Assembly (NCBI GenBank): GCA_932521025.1
Contig: OW051472.1
Location: forward strand, 6,944,001-7,008,000
From: Oscheius onirici
Taxonomy: Eukaryota; Nematoda; Chromadorea; Rhabditida; Rhabditidae
Reading direction: 5' to 3'
DNA length: 64,000 bases
Shown here: positions 35,801 through 49,570 of the stretch, piece after piece
Layout of the letters: the number at the start of each line of letters is the position of its first letter
Numbering within the stretch: the stretch's first letter is position 1
Made by a program: the position numbers and the translations under genes
Notes under the pieces: generated by a model
The model's input: only the letters and a program-made list of their open reading frames with translations
The model's database searches: none
What the model was told of the DNA's origin: nothing

Positions 35801-37395
35801 ATTAGCGATTGCTGAAATTGAATGAAGTAGACCCCAAAACGTGTGGAGGGAGAGGCTGTATCGACTACACCTGTCGGACTGACCAGAGTGCTAATTGTGT
35901 TTGTGAGAGAGCAGCGGCGGTCTATAAAGGAAATGGAAATGCCGAGATTATTGGGTAGGGCTTCCTGTATTGGAAGATAATAAAAGGGGTAATGAGATGG
36001 TTGGATTAGAGCATAGAAGGAACATTTTCTTGAAACTAAATCAGCCGTTCGCGGTATCGGAGCAAGATTTCACTGTGACCAAAACATTTTCTGACTTTCC
36101 GCAAAGTTGTAGAGTTGGTCAAAAACTACAAAGTGAGATTTATTCTCGATGAACGAAAGAGAACGGCAGAAGATCCCACTAGGTTATTTACACAGCTTTT
36201 TTACTATTATGTGTCATCTGTTCACGTGTTCCTAGAGCGGACAAAAAGAAGAAAGAGCTAGAGACCGAAAATCCGAGTTTTTTGTTTATCTGGCGGGCGC
36301 CGCCTGCCTTGAAGACCCAATTATGCCACAGAGAGAGACTATATAGTGACGGATAATATGGGGTAATTTAGGAGGGAAGAACAGACTCAAAGTCAGAGAG
36401 AGGGTAAAAAGGAACACCTCTTCTCTGTCTGTCCTCAAAATGAATAATCAATGTCTGGAGCGGGAGAGAGGGGACGACGACGCATATCTAAATCCGCCTT
36501 ATGTCGCCTCTATTTTTATCAGAATGAGAGCCAGCTGCAACTCTTCTTCCCCTGGGAATCTTGAGTTTCAGGAGGAAAATGTTTAATACAATTCAGAGGA
36601 AGAGAGGTAATTCTATCCTCTCTCCGGGGAAAGGACAGAAAAAGTAGAGAGGCTCAGGTGGCTTCGCGTGTGGAGGCAGACGCAATTGAGCTCAATTATG
36701 TTGCGAAAATGAGAGTCTCGGCTTTCCAACAATTTCAAATTGTTTTCGGAACAGTAAAAATCCTGAACTATTCAACTCCCCCAAATCGAGCTTGTCTCAT
36801 CGTGGTTGGAAAATTCCGTTGCTTATGTAGTCTTGTCGGCCCAGATTGGAACAGCTATACAATGTCCCACTAACAACTCCTAGACGAACCTTGGCTACAG
36901 TTCTGTACTGGAAAAAAAACTTGACAACGGCTAGTGTCATAAATGGGGGGAATTTCGGATTTAGAACTGTATCGTCACTCATTGCATATTTCCCGCCAAT
37001 CATTATGGTCCCGTCGCGATTGTACAGTAACCCAATTGCTCTACGCGCTCTACGTCTTTGAATGTCCCCAGTTCAGAGTTCTGTTCTTGGTTACCACACT
37101 GAGTGGTCGTTGTTATATTTCTCTTATTTCATAATAAACTTGAATATAAAACCAAGCCTACGTGTTCGACACAAATTGCGTTAGTCTGAAAGTCACAGAC
37201 ATAACAAGAACGAATAAGAAATTGACTGCTTTTTTCTGAATTGGTTGCTATTCTGCTCTTTTAGGAGCACTAGTTTGAAAAGAGCTCGAACTGTCAAGAC
37301 GTCTCTCTGCTCCTACTTTTTCTATCAAAGTTCCTGGAATATTGCTTCCCACGCTCTTCATTCTTCGACCAGATAAAACTTTTTAGTATCACAAT
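32892..37395. other. Gene desert upstream of the ERICH3-like gene, purine-rich on the plus strand
   Basis: About 4.5 kb with no supportable coding region or RNA gene. GAGAGA, GGAAAGG and AGGAGG words dominate the plus strand from about 33480 to 36660, so the sense strand of the downstream minus-strand gene is CT-rich. The region just 3' of the PLPP6-like gene (36700-37390) is less skewed. Confidence 0.6.
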
Positions 37396-38135
37396 TTAAT
37401 AGAGAACTCTGGCAAGCCATCTGTTGTAGGACATGGGCAGTGTGAGGAAGACCTTCGCCTGGATATACCCGAAAAGGAGACCTAAAAATTATATTATGAA
37501 TAAAAAGAGATTTTTACCTGCTAAAACATCACTGACATAGTGTCTGCCCATCATGACTCTCGAAACTGCCACGACCATTGGAAGAATCGGGACGAAAACA
37601 CTGTGCTTCGGATAGATCGAGCACCTAAAATTGGACAATTTTACCAGATTTTTTCGGTCATTTTTACCACAAAGTTGCCAGCATAGCTGCTCTGGAAGTA
37701 TGGCCGGAGGGAAAAGAGTAGTGGTCGGCTATTGGAACTCCGTAGGCCATATCGTCATGGTTGTCGTCTGGTCGCTGTCTCTGGAAACCCAACTTGACCA
37801 GTCCTGTAGCTAGAGCGTCGACTATCAGGCCTAACAACATGCTCTTTACACACAAAAAAAAAATGAAAAACCTGTGGTAAGGACGGCTAGCCGGTACTGC
37901 ACATTTTCATCCCATCGCGCACTGTGGGCTGTGATTAGAAACAGCGAACTTCCAGCTATCCAGTGGATCCCGTGCAGCTGAAATAAGGGTAAAGAGAACT
38001 GTTGAAAAAGCAACGTACACTCCATTCGATCCACTTCAGGGGCTCTCGGTAATTCTTGTAAGAGGCTAAAGCTTGAGAAACGGACTTGTCCACGTCCTGT
38101 AGAGTGTCGACGATATCTTCGGCTATCGAGCTCAT
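37396..38135 (-). CDS. plpp-6: PAP2-family polyisoprenoid diphosphatase (PLPP6-like)
   Basis: The multi-exon gene starts MSSIAEDIVDTLQDVDKSVS and ends SYNRWLARVLY. All three PAP2 phosphatase motifs are present: KLGFQRQRP (K-x6-RP), FPSGHTSRA (PSGH) and SRVMMGRHYVSD (SR-x5-H-x3-D). Membrane helices flank them (LFLITAHS.., GLIVDALATGLVK, VFVPILPMVVAV, and a final helix). The order and size match phospholipid phosphatase 6, an ER/nuclear-envelope enzyme that removes phosphate from presqualene, farnesyl and geranylgeranyl diphosphates. The acceptor for the KLGF exon is the TTGTTAG at about 37829-37835, which restores the frame. It is the third gene of the SLU7-WDR5-PLPP6 cluster, 200 bp below the WDR5 stop. 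Confidence 0.88.
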
Positions 38136-38335
38136 CTGACGTGACTTTAGACAAACTTTCATCAAAAATGAATCCAGACAGCAAAATGCGCTAAAGGAGC
38201 GTCTTCACAACGTGTTCATGTTTAAGCTGAGATGAATTTACTGTTAGTACAATCAAAATTAGTGTTTTGAACAAACATTAAACAATATTAGATAATGGAA
38301 GGAGATCATACAGTACAATATAGCTGGATGGTTTT

Positions 38336-40123
<1,788 letters not shown>

Positions 40124-40295
40124 GCGCGGGAGAAGACGTTTCCAATTGTGAACTAAAATCAATAAAGCGGTTAGCTCCAAAAAAATAAAAGGAAAGCGAT
40201 ATCTCTCGGCTGTAAACCGATATATGAAGAAAAAGTATGAAAACATGGTGACAAATAACAATGATTTATACGGGAATTTGTGCACAAAATACAGC

Positions 40296-43065
40296 TTATT
40301 TTCTTTTCTTCTCCTGTTGTTCCTGCATGTAGGCGGCCATTGGATCTGATGAGTGGATTCTGGTCAGATTGAAGGCTTCCATCTCGGCCTCTGTCGGCGG
40401 CTTCTGCTCCATCTGGTCGTAGGAATTGTACTTGCGAGCTCGATCGCCCTACAATTCGAGTTTTAAGGAAATTTGCTGCCAAAACGGACCTCTTTAGCCA
40501 TTTTGATGCCTTCTGCTTGATCTCGACGAGCTTTCTTCAGTGCCGCCTTGAGTTCTTTCTTTTTCTCGTCAGCTTCCTCATCACTGTCGCTTGAAGATGA
40601 CGACGAGCTGACCTTTCTCTTTCTCGACTTTCCTTCCTTGTCTCTCTTTTCCTTCTGTCGTCTTCTCTTCTCGCGTTTTCGGGCCTTTCGCTTCTCGTCG
40701 TGAGCGCCTGAAACAGTAAATTATTCTCAAGCTTCAAGTCTAGAAGTTTAGGACAATGGTGAGAAACAGTCAAGTAAAAACCATTGAAGGAAAGCGGCAC
40801 AAAAGGATCCACTATCGCAGATTTATTCTGGAAATACATTCGTTGAAGCTGCTGTGCAGTGTTCTTATGTACTGATGCATGCATGTCAAAAGATGACAAA
40901 GAACATTCGAATATTTGAAGAATTCGTAACATTTGATGAAACAAGGTTGGGAACGCCCTTCCAGGACTAAAGTAGAAATTCATGACTACGCTGTCACGGA
41001 GCCCTAGTCGTGGTTTCCCTTTCATTCCTCCTTTGTTACTCTCCTCCAGTCACTCTCCCTGACCCTCCAAAGAATACCGAAAATATATTTGAACCCGCTC
41101 CCTCCCAAGCCGAATTTCAAAATGTAGGACCTAAACGTTCCTAGCTTTAGTGAGTCTCAGCTCTACTTTCCCCTCCCTTCTTCCATTGCCACTCTGTTCC
41201 AGTCACCCCCTGTCCCTCCACAGAAACTATCAAAGTCATAAGAATCCTTCGCGCACTTGCTTTTCCTGTCGCGACTTGTTAAAAACTAATTTGCGTACAA
41301 AGCTCCCGTCCTTATCCTCAATTAGAGCTTCAGACAAACACACAGAGACCTGGGAGCAATTTAAAGTGGATAAGGAAAAAAAACCCACGTTTTTCTCTCT
41401 CCTTGCGCATTTCAGCGTCCTTGGCCTCGTCATCCGACTCGCTCTCAGAGCTGGAAGATGACGACGATGAAGATGATGATGAGCCTTCTTCCTCTTCTTT
41501 TTTCTTCGTCTCAGCCTCTTCTACAACCTGCGAAGGTCCTTCCGCCTTGGGAGCCTCTTTCTTGAACGCTTCGGCGGCTTTCGGTGCTAAGGTGGCCGTT
41601 TTCTTGCCTTCTTCTCCAATACAATAGCTCGCCTTGATGAAACTGTGACAACACTTGAATCCCCATTGGCCGTCCTTCCAATAGGATCCGAAAACCGAGG
41701 TGTGGTTTCCCGGATAGACGTCTTCTTCGAATTTGCTCTTGACCAGAGGCCGTTCCTCTCCCTTCAGAATCTGTCCTTTGCGACTGTATTCCACGTAGCG
41801 CTCCGACTGAGCCATCAAGAGTTCCTTCGGAGGGGCGGCCAAATGCTCTCCACCACCGTATTTTTCCAAGAGTTCCTTTTTCGTCTTGTCTTCAGCCGAT
41901 TCCTTGACAGTCATGTATTCCTTCTTCATCGTTTCCAGTTTCGTCGGCTCAGCCGTGGCATGAATGTCTATTCCTTGACGACGGGCAGTCCAGGCGAAAA
42001 CTTGAGCCTCGTTTGCGGCTACGACCTCTCCTGTGTATCTGAAAACGAGATTTTCGTAACGCATTAGAACAAATTATATACCTGACAAAATTCTCGCCAG
42101 CAAACTTGGCAGCCTCTTTTTCCTTGCCTGGAACTCCTTGGAAGGGATTTTCTCTCATCGAGCGCGACTTTGGATCATAGTAGGGCGCATTCTCGTTCAG
42201 ATTGTAGAGATATTTGGCGGTATCTTCTCGAATTCGCAGATTTCTGACTGTGATGCGAGTCCGGGAGTCCATGTCCACTTCGACACCGGCCATGTCGGCA
42301 TCATCGGCGTACTTTTCGTCGTCCTGTCCCTCATCCATCAGTCCGGCCTGGATCTTTTCGGTCTTGATAGCCTTGCGGGTCTCTTCCATGTGCTCAAACT
42401 CTTCGATGACCTGAAGCGGTGAGTATAGCATGTTTTTGACCAGGAAGGTTACCTGTTTATGAGCTCTAGGATCGTATCCGTTCCAGCGATCTCGTTTAGC
42501 GTCGAAGCTCATCTTGAATTGGCCTTGCACGTAGTCGTCTTCCTGAATGTCTTCTCCCGAGAATTTCGCAGTTGATTTTCGTGGTCGATCGAAGCAGTCC
42601 TTCTTCATATGGCCCATCGCTCCGCAATTCTCACAAGCACCTTTGCGGAATTTCGTTGCGGCCTGTCCTGTGGTGCCCTTTTTGTACCATTGGTCCATTG
42701 AGGCCAGGTCTTTAACTCGCTCCGCATGTGGTCTTTGATGCTAAAATATTCTTTGTTTTTTTACGAATAAAAATTACCTTGAGGGTTGGACCTTCACTTG
42801 GGACATACCACGGCGTTTGGGCGATGAATTGCGGAATGTGTGGGTTGATATCTTTTCCGGAGTCGATATCAATTAAAGCTTGCGCATCTCCGGCTTTTCT
42901 GGCTTCCTAAAACGAAAAAAACTAACTAAAAAAATAATTAAAAAAAACCTCGAGATCTTTTTCCTTTCGGTACTCTCCTCGTGTCCTCTTCTCATCGATT
43001 GATCCAGTCGCCGCTCCTTGCCGCAATATGGACGACGCAGGTAGATCTTGTTTGAACGAGGCCAT
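40296..43065 (-). CDS. slu-7: Pre-mRNA splicing factor SLU7
   Basis: The gene starts [20 protein letters not shown] (43065) and ends [14 protein letters not shown]. Hallmarks in order: [20 protein letters not shown]; a CCHC zinc knuckle [14 protein letters not shown] (C-x2-C-x4-H-x4-C); [64 protein letters not shown]; and [11 protein letters not shown]. The C-terminus has two Ser-rich acidic stretches and a Lys/Arg-rich tail, separated by an intron of about 690 bp (40708-41390). SLU7 acts at the second catalytic step of splicing and in 3' splice-site choice. It is the promoter-proximal gene of the SLU7-WDR5-PLPP6 cluster and divergent from MED22 (688 bp between starts). Confidence 0.95.
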
Positions 43066-43752
43066 TTTGCTAAATATAAGCAAATGTAACTTTGAAAAAA
43101 GGGCAAAGAAAACACGAAGACCTGTAAATGCCCAGTAACATTTGGACTACTGTCTCCGAAAAATTGTCACTACACAATATCGATTTGTTCTCTATCTTTT
43201 GCAACCACTTTTTTCTTTAAAAAAAAGAAAAGAAAAACTTCCTGAAAAGAAAGTGAAACGCAAAGACAAAAGTGGATGGGAATTTTCGAAGAGGTCAAAA
43301 TCAAAATTGCCGCAAAAATGAGACGGGTCTTGAAACGAATCTAGCGGCTGTGAAAAATATATCGCGCAGATTCAAGCAACGGAGTTTCAGATTTCAACTT
43401 TATTTTTCGTTCCAATTTATCCATTCTTTACCCAATAAACTAGCTTTTTCAAAACATTCAAGAACGGATTGTGCAGCTCTCATTTTGAACTGTCAGTAGA
43501 TTGCTTCGCATGAGAGCTTTTCAATATACATACTTGGGCAACTCGAGCCGAGTCGAGCTCGATTTTTTAAAGATTATTTGGCTCAACAAACGAGAAATAA
43601 CAAAAGATTTTCTTCATTTCTTCGTATTTGAGCTGCGGAATTGGAAAAAAAATCGACTCGACTTTTCGACTCGACGCCCAAGTATACTTTTCAATGTGCT
43701 TATTCAATCTTTCTATTGAATACTTACAGTTTGTATTAATAATTCCGTTCAG

Positions 43753-44295
43753 ATGTCCTTAGCACAAGGCGCCACGGGCAAGAAGACGAGCGGAAAGACG
43801 CAGGCCACAAAATCTCTCATTATCCAAGAGTACAAACGGCGTCTGAAGGACAATATTCGCTCGCTGAATGACAACTTTAACAACATTGTGAAAGAGACAA
43901 AGGTTGGACCCAATTTTACGCATTTACTCTTTCAGATCAACATGGACGATGCGGCGCATAAAAACACCTCAGGGAAGATGGCAGAATATACGGTAATCAG
44001 AAACGAGATGTCTGTTAGGGCAGCACTTATTGCGAGAGCGTGTGACGAACTACAGAAGCTGACGAACGATCTCAAGGAATTTCTCATACTGCATGACTTT
44101 ACCTTCCTCACACAGGCTATCAAATCGTGAGTTTCTTTTTTTTTCGGGGTTGAACATAAATTTAGGGCAGAAGAAGAATGCGACAGGAAGATGAACATCC
44201 AAGTGGCAAAACATAACGCAATGCGATGTGATATCAGCAACATCTGCACAGATATCGATCGAGAGCTTGAGGCCAACTTCTACTATCGACATTAA
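43753..44295 (+). CDS. mdt-22: Mediator subunit 22 (MED22/Surf5)
   Basis: ATG directly follows TTCCGTTCAG, a likely trans-splice acceptor. Exon 1 (43753-43902) encodes LIIQEYKRRLKDNIRSLNDN followed by FNNIVKETK. A 33-bp intron (43903-43935) follows, then INMDDAAHKNTSGKMAEYTV through DLKEFLILHDFTFLTQAIKS, and a last exon with EEECDRKMNIQV to the stop at 44295. The pattern LYKRRLKD..NF..I...K, then a long helix and EECD, matches MED22, a small all-helical Mediator head-module subunit that pairs with MED11. The 33-bp intron is a multiple of three and has no stop, so retention would only add 11 residues. An AATAAA lies just after the stop. Confidence 0.9.
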
Positions 44296-44431
44296 ACACG
44301 GGTTTATTGATTTGTATTGATCTCAATAAATTGTACATTCTCAATTCTTGTGTGTCTTCTTGAGCAGGTTTATACCTTCGATTTATTATCTTTTTTGGTG
44401 ATTGTCTCTAATATTTCCAAGCAGTCCTAGC

Positions 44432-44994
44432 ATGAGTTTCAATCTTGACGAATTGGACTTTCCTGGACCAAGTTTTCCAAACGCACCTCCCATATTCGTA
44501 GATACGGCAGAACAAACTGATGACGAGGTTGCTTCCATGCCAGGTTCGTATACAATTTTGTTTAAAAATGGGTAAATTTGAACCAAAACAATTGGTTTTT
44601 GGCCTGTTCACTGGTTTTAAAACACCTTCCCTTTCTAAACGATCGTTTTTCAGAAGAAGATATCCTTCCCAGCTTCGAAATTTGGTGCGACAACGTTATT
44701 TCTCAAGTAAGTTGTAGATTTCTTTCCTTCTATTTGCGTAATTTAGTACGAGCAGAACCTGATGGAACGCAATGAAGAACTGGAAAAAGCCATGGAGGAT
44801 GCCGGTCAACTGGTGAACGAGTACAACTTGTTGAGAGAGTCGAGAAAGAGAGGAAAGAGAACTCCCGGCAATCCAGAAAATGTGATTTCCACTGAGGAAC
44901 TCAACAATGTAAATTACCGTCTTTTTCTTGTGTAAAAACTTTTCAGGTAATTTTAAACGTCAAGCCAGAACTTTCGGACCATATGGAGTTTTAG
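44432..44994 (+). CDS. Small acidic coiled-coil protein, unknown
   Basis: Four exons (44432-44543, 44654-44706, 44747-44908, 44947-44994) give 124 residues. An acidic, Pro-rich start (MSFNLDELDFPGPSFPNAPP) is followed by SFEIWCDNVISQYEQNLMER and a helix NEELEKAMEDAGQLVNEYNL, then a basic patch RESRKRGKRTPGN. I do not recognise it; size and layout would suit a subunit of a nuclear complex. It is 136 bp after the MED22 stop and 148 bp before HAP40, all on one strand, so it is probably the middle gene of an operon. Confidence 0.75.
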
Positions 44995-45142
44995 TTTTTG
45001 TTAATAAGCGTTGGGTGTAATAAATTGTTGTGGTTAATACGGGTAATAAATATGATCTCCCAAAAATTCTTTTTTTACCCTCGAGGCAATTCCAAATGAA
45101 TATTTCTTTCCAATTTGACCTCAAATACAGTAGAGTTCGACA

Positions 45143-46765
45143 ATGGGGGAATATTCGGACGCTTGGAGAGAATTCCGCGCCATTATGGCCACAACAGAGA
45201 AGAAACTCTTAAAAAAGCCGAATCTTCCACAGGCGATTCAACAACTCAACTCCTTAAGCCTCAGAATCCAGTAAGTAACAAAAAAGATTCAAAAGATCCT
45301 TCCAGAGACGAAGATTTGCCTCAGCATGCTGCCATTTGTCACGTAGAAATGGCCGGATTTTATCGGAAAATCGAGCAGCCGAATGAGGAGAGAAAACAGT
45401 ATTTAGTGGCAGCAAAGTTGTTCATGAAGGCATGGAGAGAATGGAAAAAGGGCGGCAGTCGGGTCAATTGCCACTACTCGCAAGAAGTCGGCCACTTTTA
45501 CTCGAAAGCCGTGAAAATATCGATGGATTTGAGACATTTTCAAACGGCTGGAATCACGTCGTTGGAGGCCGGCAAGAAAATGCTGGAATGTGGACAGTAT
45601 GTGGACGCAGAGGAGCATCTTACCAGAGGTGAATCATTAAAGTCGTGGTGATTTTTCATTGAATGCCGCTAAAGAGCAATCACTTTCGTAAGTTTTTGCT
45701 TCCACGAAAAAGCTGCCAGGGAAATTATTTTTTACTTTCAAGCGTTACCAATTCTGATAAGATAGGTACATAAAACTTCGTTATTTCATCGGATTTGAAG
45801 CTTCATCATCCTCTTATCGAATGAGAACAGTGGCTCACGGTTGGCGGACTTTCTCAGGCAGAGTAGACTGAACGAGTCAGTGAAGAGCTGCTCTTTTCTA
45901 TTTTGGCCTTCCAAACAGTATTAGAACAGAAGAAATTTAGTACTTTGTTTAGAGGACACTTTCTACCTAGAGGTACCGAAAGAAATGGACGAAACGAAAA
46001 TTGATGTTTTTTTGATTGGACAATGTTGAAAATTTCTCCAAAGTAAGTCGAAGACTGTCTCTGAACCTCAAAAGACTAGAAATAACGATAAGCGTTAGCA
46101 TTTTCAATAGCAACCGCTGTTTGCTCCGTTGCTAGCCAACTAGGTTCAGCATCTTCGTAAGATGGTTCCAATTTCAGCGCTTCACCTTCTGGAAGGCGAC
46201 TTCTTCTCCCAAAACAACACGATGACTCTTCTGATTCGAACCTTTCTGGCCACAAGACGTTGGGAAGAACTCTTGTCCGCAGTGGATAGTCTTTGGATGA
46301 TGGTCATGAAGACACGTTCTAGGTGAGTTTCAGGCCCGGCTCAGTTACTCCGTCTTCCTGTTTCGCTGTCAGTCTACGGTATTTTCGCAGATCGGCTCTG
46401 GGAGAAACAATCTTAAAGGACTGTGAAGTGATGAGTGTCTTAGCTTTGAGAAAGATCAGAGCCACAGCTTCGGGAAGACACAAAGTTCTTCTGGAGACCT
46501 ATGGTCGTCTTGGCCCAAAGGTGAACGTGTTAAGCTAAAGGAGAACAAACTATTACAGAAACCGAGCTACAAGCCTGGAGAAAGTGATCTGAGTCAAGAG
46601 GAATTCGATTTTTTTGTCAGATTCATAAGCGCGTTAGATGACGGCGATCAGTCGACTGCCGGGCGTCTTTTGGAACAGGATCTCGTTGATTTCATATCGG
46701 AGACGGCGCAAAAAGTCGCAGAGACGATAGTGCAAGAGCCATTCCTTTCTACTGATACATTTTAA
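45143..46765 (+). CDS. f8a: HAP40 / F8A (huntingtin-associated 40-kDa protein)
   Basis: Five exons (45143-45270, 45306-45628, 46178-46322, 46391-46520, 46559-46765) give 310 residues. The N-terminus WREFRAIMATTEKKLLKKP plus NLPQAIQQLNSLSLRIQ matches the F8A family start. The rest is TPR-like helices (LPQHAAICHVEMAGFYRKIE, VAAKLFMKAWREWKKGGSRV, FYSKAVKISMDLRHFQTAGI, CGQYVDAEEHLTRALHLLEG). HAP40 forms a stable 1:1 complex with huntingtin and links it to endosome transport. The third intron (549 bp) is long for this locus. Frame and phase agree at every junction. A SNAP-like TPR protein is the main alternative. Confidence 0.8.
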
Positions 46766-47676
46766 AACTATTCCTCTTTTTTTAATATGTGTAAGTTATG
46801 GTTTATTTCACGTTTGCATGGTTTGCTTTTTCCCCTCTGAACTGCTTCCGTTCTCCTTCGTACCTTTGGGTTTCTATATTTTTTAAAACACAAAAAAAAG
46901 ATTTCGGCCCAAATACTATCTATAGACAATGAGATAAAACTAGTCCTGTAAGTAGGCAAAACTAACAACAGATCAGAATATTCTGAAGCCATCACCAACA
47001 GATTTCGGAGAGGTCCACTCTAACACCTGTTCGGCACAAGCTTGCCTCTATTTTTCTCCGAAGTGAAACTAGGCTGGTAAATATAAATGTTTGGTCATAT
47101 GAGAAAACTACTGTCCATTATTCTGCGAGTAGACCTTTCTGTCTGAACGTAAAAATAGAACGTTAGAATAAAATGTGGTAGGATTCCATAAAGTTCCTGT
47201 TTATTCACTAGTTCTTCTCCCAGGTACACTGGACATAAGAGATACAGAAACCCCTGATTTTCTATCCAATCGCTAGAGGACGTTCTAAATTGACCAAACT
47301 ATACCTTCAGAAAAATTATAGTTATATCAACTTGATAAAAGTAGTCGAAGAGACGGTGAAAACATGTGAAACTTGTGCAGTCACGAATACGTTGAGAGGC
47401 CAAGAGGTTGCATATAGAGAGAGTGAAAATATTATCCTTGGTTTAGCCTCACTATGTTTTCAGACATTCTTCCCACTTTTCGACCTTCCACCTCGTCGTC
47501 TCCTAGGTGATCCACATGTCCGCCGTCTTTTATCGAACTTCTCTCCCTCGCTTGTGTTACTCGTTCATTTCCTGTGTGCATGAAATTTCTCTCAACTTTG
47601 CATGTCTTCCTCTGTGCCTTGTTCTTTTGCTATGATATTTCTCTCCTCGATTCTAACCAGAACTTTCGGTTTTCAG
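46766..47676. other. Spacer before NEKL-3 with a possible integrase remnant
   Basis: No host gene is seen. On the plus strand 47265-47400 reads RGRSKLTKLYLQKNYSYINL then KVVEETVKTCETCAV. This resembles the zinc-binding H2C2 region at the N-terminus of retroelement integrases, with CETC kept and the histidines not evident. It is isolated and flanked by stops and CT-rich DNA, so any element here is a relic. Confidence 0.4.
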
Positions 47677-49237
47677 ATGGTGGACACTCCCTCTCCACAC
47701 GTAGATTTCCCAGCTTCAGATCAGCTCACACTGAGTTTATTCACAATTGAGAAAAAGATAGGCAAAGGACAGTTCAGCGAAGTGAGGTTTATTCGCTTAA
47801 AAAAGGAAATCTTTCAGGTATTTCGTGCAAAATGCAACTGGAACGGGCACTCGGTTGCCCTCAAAAAGATTCAGCTCTTTGAAATGGTCGATCAGAAGGC
47901 AAGAGCTGACTGTCAGAAAGAGATTGATCTTCTGGAGCAACTGAACCATATCAACGTGATTAGGTGAGATCTTTGAATGGGCATAATTCTTTCCTGCTCC
48001 GAAGCTCAGTGGCTGCACGGGGAGGAACAGACAAGGGACGGTACCAGTAAAGAGCGAACAAACTAGCACAAGATTAGACCTATCAAAAGAGAATCGCATA
48101 CAAGTCTTGACAAGTCATTTAGATCTTACATATCTGCTCAGATAACAGGTGACAAGTCGAGATAAGCAACTCATTACAAAGTTTCGTACCAACGGAGTTT
48201 CTAGATACTACGCCAACTTCATCGACAACAACCAGCTGAACATTGTTCTGGAGCTAGCAGAGGCTGGCGACATGAGCCGAATGATCAAACACTTCAAAAA
48301 GAATGGCCGTCTCATTCCGGAGAGAACCATCTGGAAGTATTTTGTCCAGCTGGCCAGGGCATTGGCTCACATGCACTCGAAAAGAATCATGCACAGAGGT
48401 GAGATCATTGTACGTCTAAAAATACAGTGTCGCAGATATCAAACCGGCGAACGTCTTCATAACTTCGGATGGAGTAGTCAAACTCGGAGATCTTGGTCTT
48501 GGAAGGTTCTTCAGTAGTAAAACTACAGCAGCACATTCCTTGGTTGGGACACCGTACTATATGGTGAGTACAGTCTGTTTATTTTGAATAATCAAATAAA
48601 AAGAATAGAGAATCACTGAATGTTTTATGATGGTCCTTTTGCTGAACTGAAACAGGTTTTTTTTAAACAAACAACAAACTAGTTGGGTAACCCTAGTTCT
48701 CTCTTTGCTGATTGTAGTGGGTTCCTAACCAAGACGCAAAAAGTACCAAGTCTGTTCAACTCGAGAATGTCCGTGTCGTTCTTAGTCTAGTTTGATCCCG
48801 ACTTGTCCAGAATGTCAAAAGATATGTGCTGGTACAGTTCAACCCGAATCCAAATTCGACAAAGATCATCCAATTTCAGTCTCCCGAAAGGATACAAGAG
48901 TCTGGCTACAATTTCAAGTCGGACCTCTGGTCGACAGGCTGTCTTCTCTACGAAATGGCCGCTCTCCAGTCACCATTCTACGGCGACAAAATGAACTTGT
49001 ATTCTTTGTGCAAAAAGATTGAAAATTGCGAATATCCGCCTCTTCCAGCCGACATATACTCTAATCAGGTTTGCACTGGCCTCAAATTTTTCTGACAGAA
49101 AAACTTTCCAGCTGAGAGAGTTGGTCAGTCGCTGCATAATGTCTGATCCCAACCGCCGTCCGGACACTTCGGAAATTCTCGAAGTTGCCGAAAGGATGCA
49201 TGCTTTCTTCACCCAACAGCCTCCTTCAAATCGTTGA
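47677..49237 (+). CDS. nekl-3: NIMA-family kinase NEKL-3 (NEK6/NEK7 type)
   Basis: Six exons (47677-47781, 47818-47963, 48205-48398, 48436-48563, 48880-49068, 49112-49237) give 295 residues, almost all kinase domain, as in NEK6/7. ATG follows GGTTTTCAG directly. Motifs: glycine loop GKGQFSEVF, catalytic lysine in [15 protein letters not shown], the NEK-type DLGLGRF magnesium loop, activation segment [14 protein letters not shown] and the C-lobe [20 protein letters not shown]. Identity to C. elegans NEKL-3 appears very high through the activation segment and C-lobe. That kinase acts with ankyrin-repeat MLT proteins in clathrin endocytosis and moulting. Two introns (48399-48435 aside) are over 240 bp, and the second intron holds TGACAAG repeats. 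Confidence 0.95.
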
Positions 49238-49570
49238 CTTTTCAAATTTTTTCCCCTCACTTTTTCTGATTCTCCATTCCATGTTTTTTGTTCTGGTTAG
49301 TGTTTGGGATCATTCTGTGATATTTTCTCCGTCTTTTAGAGTTTGATAAAAATAAATTTCTATTTTTCTATCAGTTTCAGTTTGTGTTTATGGCCTAACC
49401 ATGCATTTCACTAAAATCCTGCGCCAGTGCTGTGCAAAGACCGTAACGCTTTTCAATATCATGGAAGCTTGTCTTCTGAAAAATCTTTTCGTGAAACAAT
49501 ATGAAACTCAAATTTTTGTTTGAATCCTATTCGTCCCTTCTTACGTGATATTTCTTTTAATTCCTGTAGA

